A stretch of DNA of 7,842 nucleotides from DASQDT01 sp036380435 (GTDB lineage Bacteria; Acidobacteriota; Blastocatellia; Pyrinomonadales; Pyrinomonadaceae): contig DASVES010000439.1 in NCBI GenBank assembly GCA_036380435.1, forward strand, positions 1-7,842. The letters are read 5' to 3'. The position numbers and the translations under genes were made by a program. Below, piece after piece: positions 6,143 to 7,842 of this stretch; within the stretch, counting starts at the first letter, position 1; each line of letters starts with the position of its first letter. Under the pieces are notes generated by a model. The model ran no database searches, was not told the DNA's origin, and saw nothing but the letters and a program-made list of their open reading frames with translations.

Positions 6143-6149
6143 TGCTCAC
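6143..6149 (-). repeat. Single GTGAGCA heptamer overlapping the RIC stop codon
   Basis: On the minus strand GTGAGCA occupies 6149-6143. The TGA inside it (6148-6146) is the stop codon of the RIC gene. It mirrors the heptamers at 5897-5928 at the other end of the repeat block. A single 7-mer can arise by chance; its position is the argument. Confidence 0.5.
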
Positions 6150-6874
6150 TTGCTGCCCATGCCCTCTTCCAGTTTCACGGCGCGCGGGAAGAGCACGTTG
6201 TTTTCGAGGTGGATGTGCTGGTGCAAGTCGCGCTCAAGCTCTTCGAGGGCGTGGTAGAGCGTCTGGTAGCTGATGCAGGCGTCGGCGGGCGCGGCGTAGT
6301 CGGCGGTCGTCGCGCGCAGCTCGCGCAGGATGTCGCCCGCCGTGTCGTGCTCGTTCATCATCACGCGGATGGGGTTGCCCACGGTGCCGAAGGGCGCGTA
6401 AGGGAGGGGGCGGCCCGCGGCGGCGGCCTGCTCCATCTGCTTGACGTAGGGGAAGAGGATCATCTCCTCCTTGAACATGTGCGGGCGCAGGTCGTCGCAG
6501 AGTTGTTGGAAGAGCGTGCGGACGCCCAGCAGCTCTGGGTGGTTCTCGCCGTGCTTCGAGCAGACCTTCTCCGTGAGCGCGGTGATGCGCTCCATCTCGT
6601 CGCGCGTGAAGGTGTGGTGCTTGTCGAGGATGTGGTCGATCAGCTCGGCGAGCGTGCCCGACACAATCTCGGCCGGCATTTCGGCCGGCGCGCTGCCCGC
6701 CTGTTCGATCAGGCGCGTGACCTCTTCCACGGGGACGCCGGCCACGGCACAAGCGTCGCCGAGCGAGCGGCCCCCGCCGCAGCAGTAGTCAATCTTCAAC
6801 TTCTCGAAGACGCGCGTGGCGTTGGGCGTCTCGACCGCGTACTCGCGAACCGTCTTTTCAGTGCATAAAGTCAT
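6146..6874 (-). CDS. RIC family di-iron protein, repair of iron centres (ScdA/YtfE/NorA)
   Basis: RIC proteins restore Fe-S clusters damaged by nitric oxide or oxidants, acting in the cytoplasm as an iron source. The 242-residue protein has the N-terminal ScdA_N (DUF542) domain, about 1-60, with the characteristic DYCCGGG motif (Cys31, Cys32), then a hemerythrin-like four-helix domain, about 72-235. Candidate di-iron ligands, by alignment with E. coli YtfE, are His87, His132 and Glu136 (HMFKE), His176 (NEHD), His220 and Glu224 (HIHLE). The length equals that of the family, so it is complete. The ATG at 6874 is preceded by AAGGAG 11 nt upstream, slightly far. A palindromic Crp-type site and a -10-like hexamer lie just upstream. 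It is divergent from hemN and convergent with the Crp/Fnr gene, its probable regulator. Its stop codon lies in a repeat heptamer. Confidence 0.95.
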   Translation of the reverse strand: MTLCTEKTVREYAVETPNATRVFEKLKIDYCCGGGRSLGDACAVAGVPVEEVTRLIEQAGSAPAEMPAEIVSGTLAELIDHILDKHHTFTRDEMERITALTEKVCSKHGENHPELLGVRTLFQQLCDDLRPHMFKEEMILFPYVKQMEQAAAAGRPLPYAPFGTVGNPIRVMMNEHDTAGDILRELRATTADYAAPADACISYQTLYHALEELERDLHQHIHLENNVLFPRAVKLEEGMGSK

Positions 6875-6885
6875 TTAAGTAGATT

Positions 6886-6891
6886 CTCCTT
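6886..6891 (-). promoter_or_regulatory. Shine-Dalgarno of the RIC gene
   Basis: On the reverse strand AAGGAG occupies 6891-6886, 11 nt before the ATG at 6874. The spacing is long but no better start exists, and the protein aligns with RIC N-termini from this Met. Confidence 0.65.
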
Positions 6892-6901
6892 CTTATGCGC
6901 C

Positions 6902-6907
6902 ATTCTG
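6902..6907 (-). promoter_or_regulatory. Possible -10 element of the RIC promoter
   Basis: CAGAAT on the minus strand (6907-6902) matches TATAAT at four of six positions. If the palindrome centred at 6936.5 is at -41.5, transcription starts near 6895 and the -10 hexamer must be exactly at 6907-6902. The leader would then be about 20 nt and contain the Shine-Dalgarno. Confidence 0.45.
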
Positions 6908-6929
6908 AGGCCGGCGCCCGCGCCGCGCA

Positions 6930-6943
6930 GTGACTTAAGTCAC
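6930..6943. promoter_or_regulatory. Crp/Fnr-type operator palindrome
   Basis: GTGACTTAAGTCAC is a perfect 14-bp dyad with the GTGA-N6-TCAC spacing of Crp sites. It lies 55 nt upstream of the RIC start codon and about 315 nt upstream of hemN. Its centre relative to the -10-like hexamer fits class II activation of RIC. The adjacent Crp/Fnr protein has matching recognition residues. Binding is inferred. Confidence 0.6.
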
Positions 6944-7258
6944 GGATGAAAAAATTTATCGGGAGACCCCAACGTCGGGTCGTGAGGGACGGAAGCGATT
7001 TCGGCCCCGACACAGGCACGGAGGTTGCACCCGTCGTGCCACGAGAGCTTGGCGGGTGGCCTCGTGCGGAAGTCACACAGGCGCGAGGCCGAGGTTTACC
7101 GGCGAAATTGAAGTGATGGGAGACGCACCGCGCGGCGCGGACGACCGGAATGGACGAGCGGTGGAGGGCGCCAGTGGGGATTATTCCACAGCCCCGACAA
7201 GGGAAAATTCGCAGGCCGGGGTGCGGCCCGAAGTAACGTGACGATGAGAGATATTTTC

Positions 7259-7842
7259 ATGATCGCTACTGAGAACGAGCTTCTGAAAAAGTACGACGTG
7301 CCCGGCCCACGCTACACCAGCTACCCGACCATCCTCCACTGGGACAACACCCCGACGCCGGAAGAGTGGACGAACTCGGTCGCCCGCGGGCTTGACGAGG
7401 CAGAAGCGCTCGGCGAGGGCGCGGCCGTCTACGTCCACATCCCCTTCTGCCGCTCGCTCTGCACCTACTGCGGCTGCAACTCGCGCATCACCCAGAGCAA
7501 GACAGTGGGCGACCCTTACGTCGATGCCGTGCTCCGCGAGTGGGCGCTCTATCTCGACGCACTCAAACGCACAAACTCGCTCCCGCTCGCCGAACTGCAT
7601 CTCGGCGGCGGCACGCCCACGTTTCTTTCCCCGGCCGAGCTTGAGCGCCTGATCGGCGGCATCCTCGGCGGCGTGAGACGCACGGAGGATTCGGAGTTCT
7701 CCGTAGAGTCTGACCCGCGCGTGACGACCCCCGCACACCTCCAGACGCTCGCCCGCCTCGGGTTCACGCGCCTGAGCCTCGGCATACAGGACTTCGACCC
7801 GCGCGTGCAGCAGGCCGTCAACCGCGTCCAGACCGAGAGCCA
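7259..7842 (+). CDS. hemN: Oxygen-independent coproporphyrinogen III oxidase, N-terminal part, truncated by window edge
   Basis: HemN is a cytoplasmic radical-SAM enzyme that decarboxylates coproporphyrinogen III to protoporphyrinogen IX in haem synthesis without oxygen. The 194 visible residues (of about 450) contain GPRYTSYPT near 16-24, which separates HemN from HemW, the radical-SAM motif in HIPFCRSLCTYCGCN with Cys64, Cys68, Cys71 plus Cys73, the SAM-contacting GGGTPTF at 116-122, ESDPR at 150-154 and LSLGIQDFDPRVQQAVNRVQ near the edge. The ATG at 7259 follows GAGAG by 8 nt; an in-frame ATG at 7244 would add five residues and has no better ribosome binding site. The gene diverges from the RIC gene across a 384-nt region. 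In many bacteria hemN is under Fnr-type control; here the only clear dyad is much closer to RIC. Confidence 0.95.
   Translation, partial: MIATENELLKKYDVPGPRYTSYPTILHWDNTPTPEEWTNSVARGLDEAEALGEGAAVYVHIPFCRSLCTYCGCNSRITQSKTVGDPYVDAVLREWALYLDALKRTNSLPLAELHLGGGTPTFLSPAELERLIGGILGGVRRTEDSEFSVESDPRVTTPAHLQTLARLGFTRLSLGIQDFDPRVQQAVNRVQTES

Larger units (their letters stand above)
6875..7258. other. Divergent RIC-hemN intergenic region with several possible hairpins
   Basis: The RIC-proximal end carries the operator and promoter elements listed separately. From 6944 to 7258 no convincing coding frame is seen. Possible RNA hairpins on the plus strand are GTCGGG/CCCGAC (6974-6979 with 7006-7011), GGCACG/CGTGCC (7015-7020 with 7035-7040), CACGAG/CTCGTG (7040-7045 with 7061-7066), GTGG/CCAC (7174-7177 with 7186-7189) and GGCC/GGCC (7214-7217 with 7225-7228). 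I could not match it to cobalamin, TPP, FMN, c-di-GMP or SRP RNA consensus elements. It may be a long hemN leader or a small RNA. A hemN promoter could not be placed. Confidence 0.4.

Noticed and set aside
6209..6868. Plus-strand open frame opposite the RIC gene
   Set aside because: It is low in complexity and without recognisable motifs; the minus strand encodes a full-length RIC protein with all iron ligands.
7056..7241. Small open frame in the RIC-hemN intergenic region
   Set aside because: There is no Shine-Dalgarno and no recognisable protein character; composition looks like translated non-coding DNA.
6944..7258. Known riboswitch, SRP RNA or RNase P RNA
   Set aside because: I compared by eye with remembered consensus boxes of cobalamin, TPP, FMN and c-di-GMP switches and of SRP and RNase P RNAs and found no adequate match.

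Overview
This is a G+C-rich bacterial chromosome segment, seen in the very long spurious ORFs in alternative frames. Seven protein genes are well supported, and a small eighth is supported mainly by its ribosome binding site. Nothing indicates a phage, plasmid, CRISPR array, tRNA or rRNA. The content (pyruvate:ferredoxin oxidoreductase, an oxygen-independent haem enzyme, an iron-centre repair protein and a Crp/Fnr regulator) suggests a facultative or microaerobic organism. The heptamer and hairpin repeats between genes recall high-GC Acidobacteriota such as Blastocatellia, but that is a weak inference from memory.

Layout. 1-1206 (minus): N-terminal third of pyruvate:ferredoxin oxidoreductase, running off the window. 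1207-1473: intergenic, with a 27-bp perfect inverted repeat built of 7-bp units. 1474-3399 (plus): CoA-transferase/acetyl-CoA hydrolase fused to a GNAT acetyltransferase, followed after 50 nt by a VIT-family iron/manganese transporter (3450-4166), probably one transcript. 4408-4935 and 4169-4375 (both minus): a secreted or anchored BamE-like protein followed by a 68-residue protein of unknown function; the latter ends 2 nt from the stop of the transporter. 5192-5893 (plus): Crp/Fnr-family regulator. 5894-6145: a convergent intergenic stretch packed with inverted repeats arranged almost as a mirror. 6146-6874 (minus): RIC (ScdA/YtfE/NorA) di-iron repair protein. 6875-7258: divergent intergenic region with a Crp-type palindrome placed as for class II activation of the RIC gene, and several possible hairpins before hemN. 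7259-7842 (plus): start of hemN, truncated by the window.

How the genes fit together. PFOR and HemN carry oxygen- and NO-sensitive Fe-S clusters, RIC repairs such clusters, the VIT protein moves ferrous iron or manganese, and the Crp/Fnr protein is a plausible sensor-regulator of RIC. The recognition helix of the regulator has the Arg-Glu-x-x-x-Arg pattern of Crp, which matches the GTGA-N6-TCAC palindrome upstream of RIC. This link is inference from position and motif.

No clearly new enzymatic system is seen. The most unusual object is the mirror-symmetric composite repeat at 5897-6149, made of GTRAGCR heptamers, two opposed copies of a two-hairpin element with a shared GGCAGAATG linker, and a central 25-bp palindrome. 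The same heptamers recur at 1336-1409.
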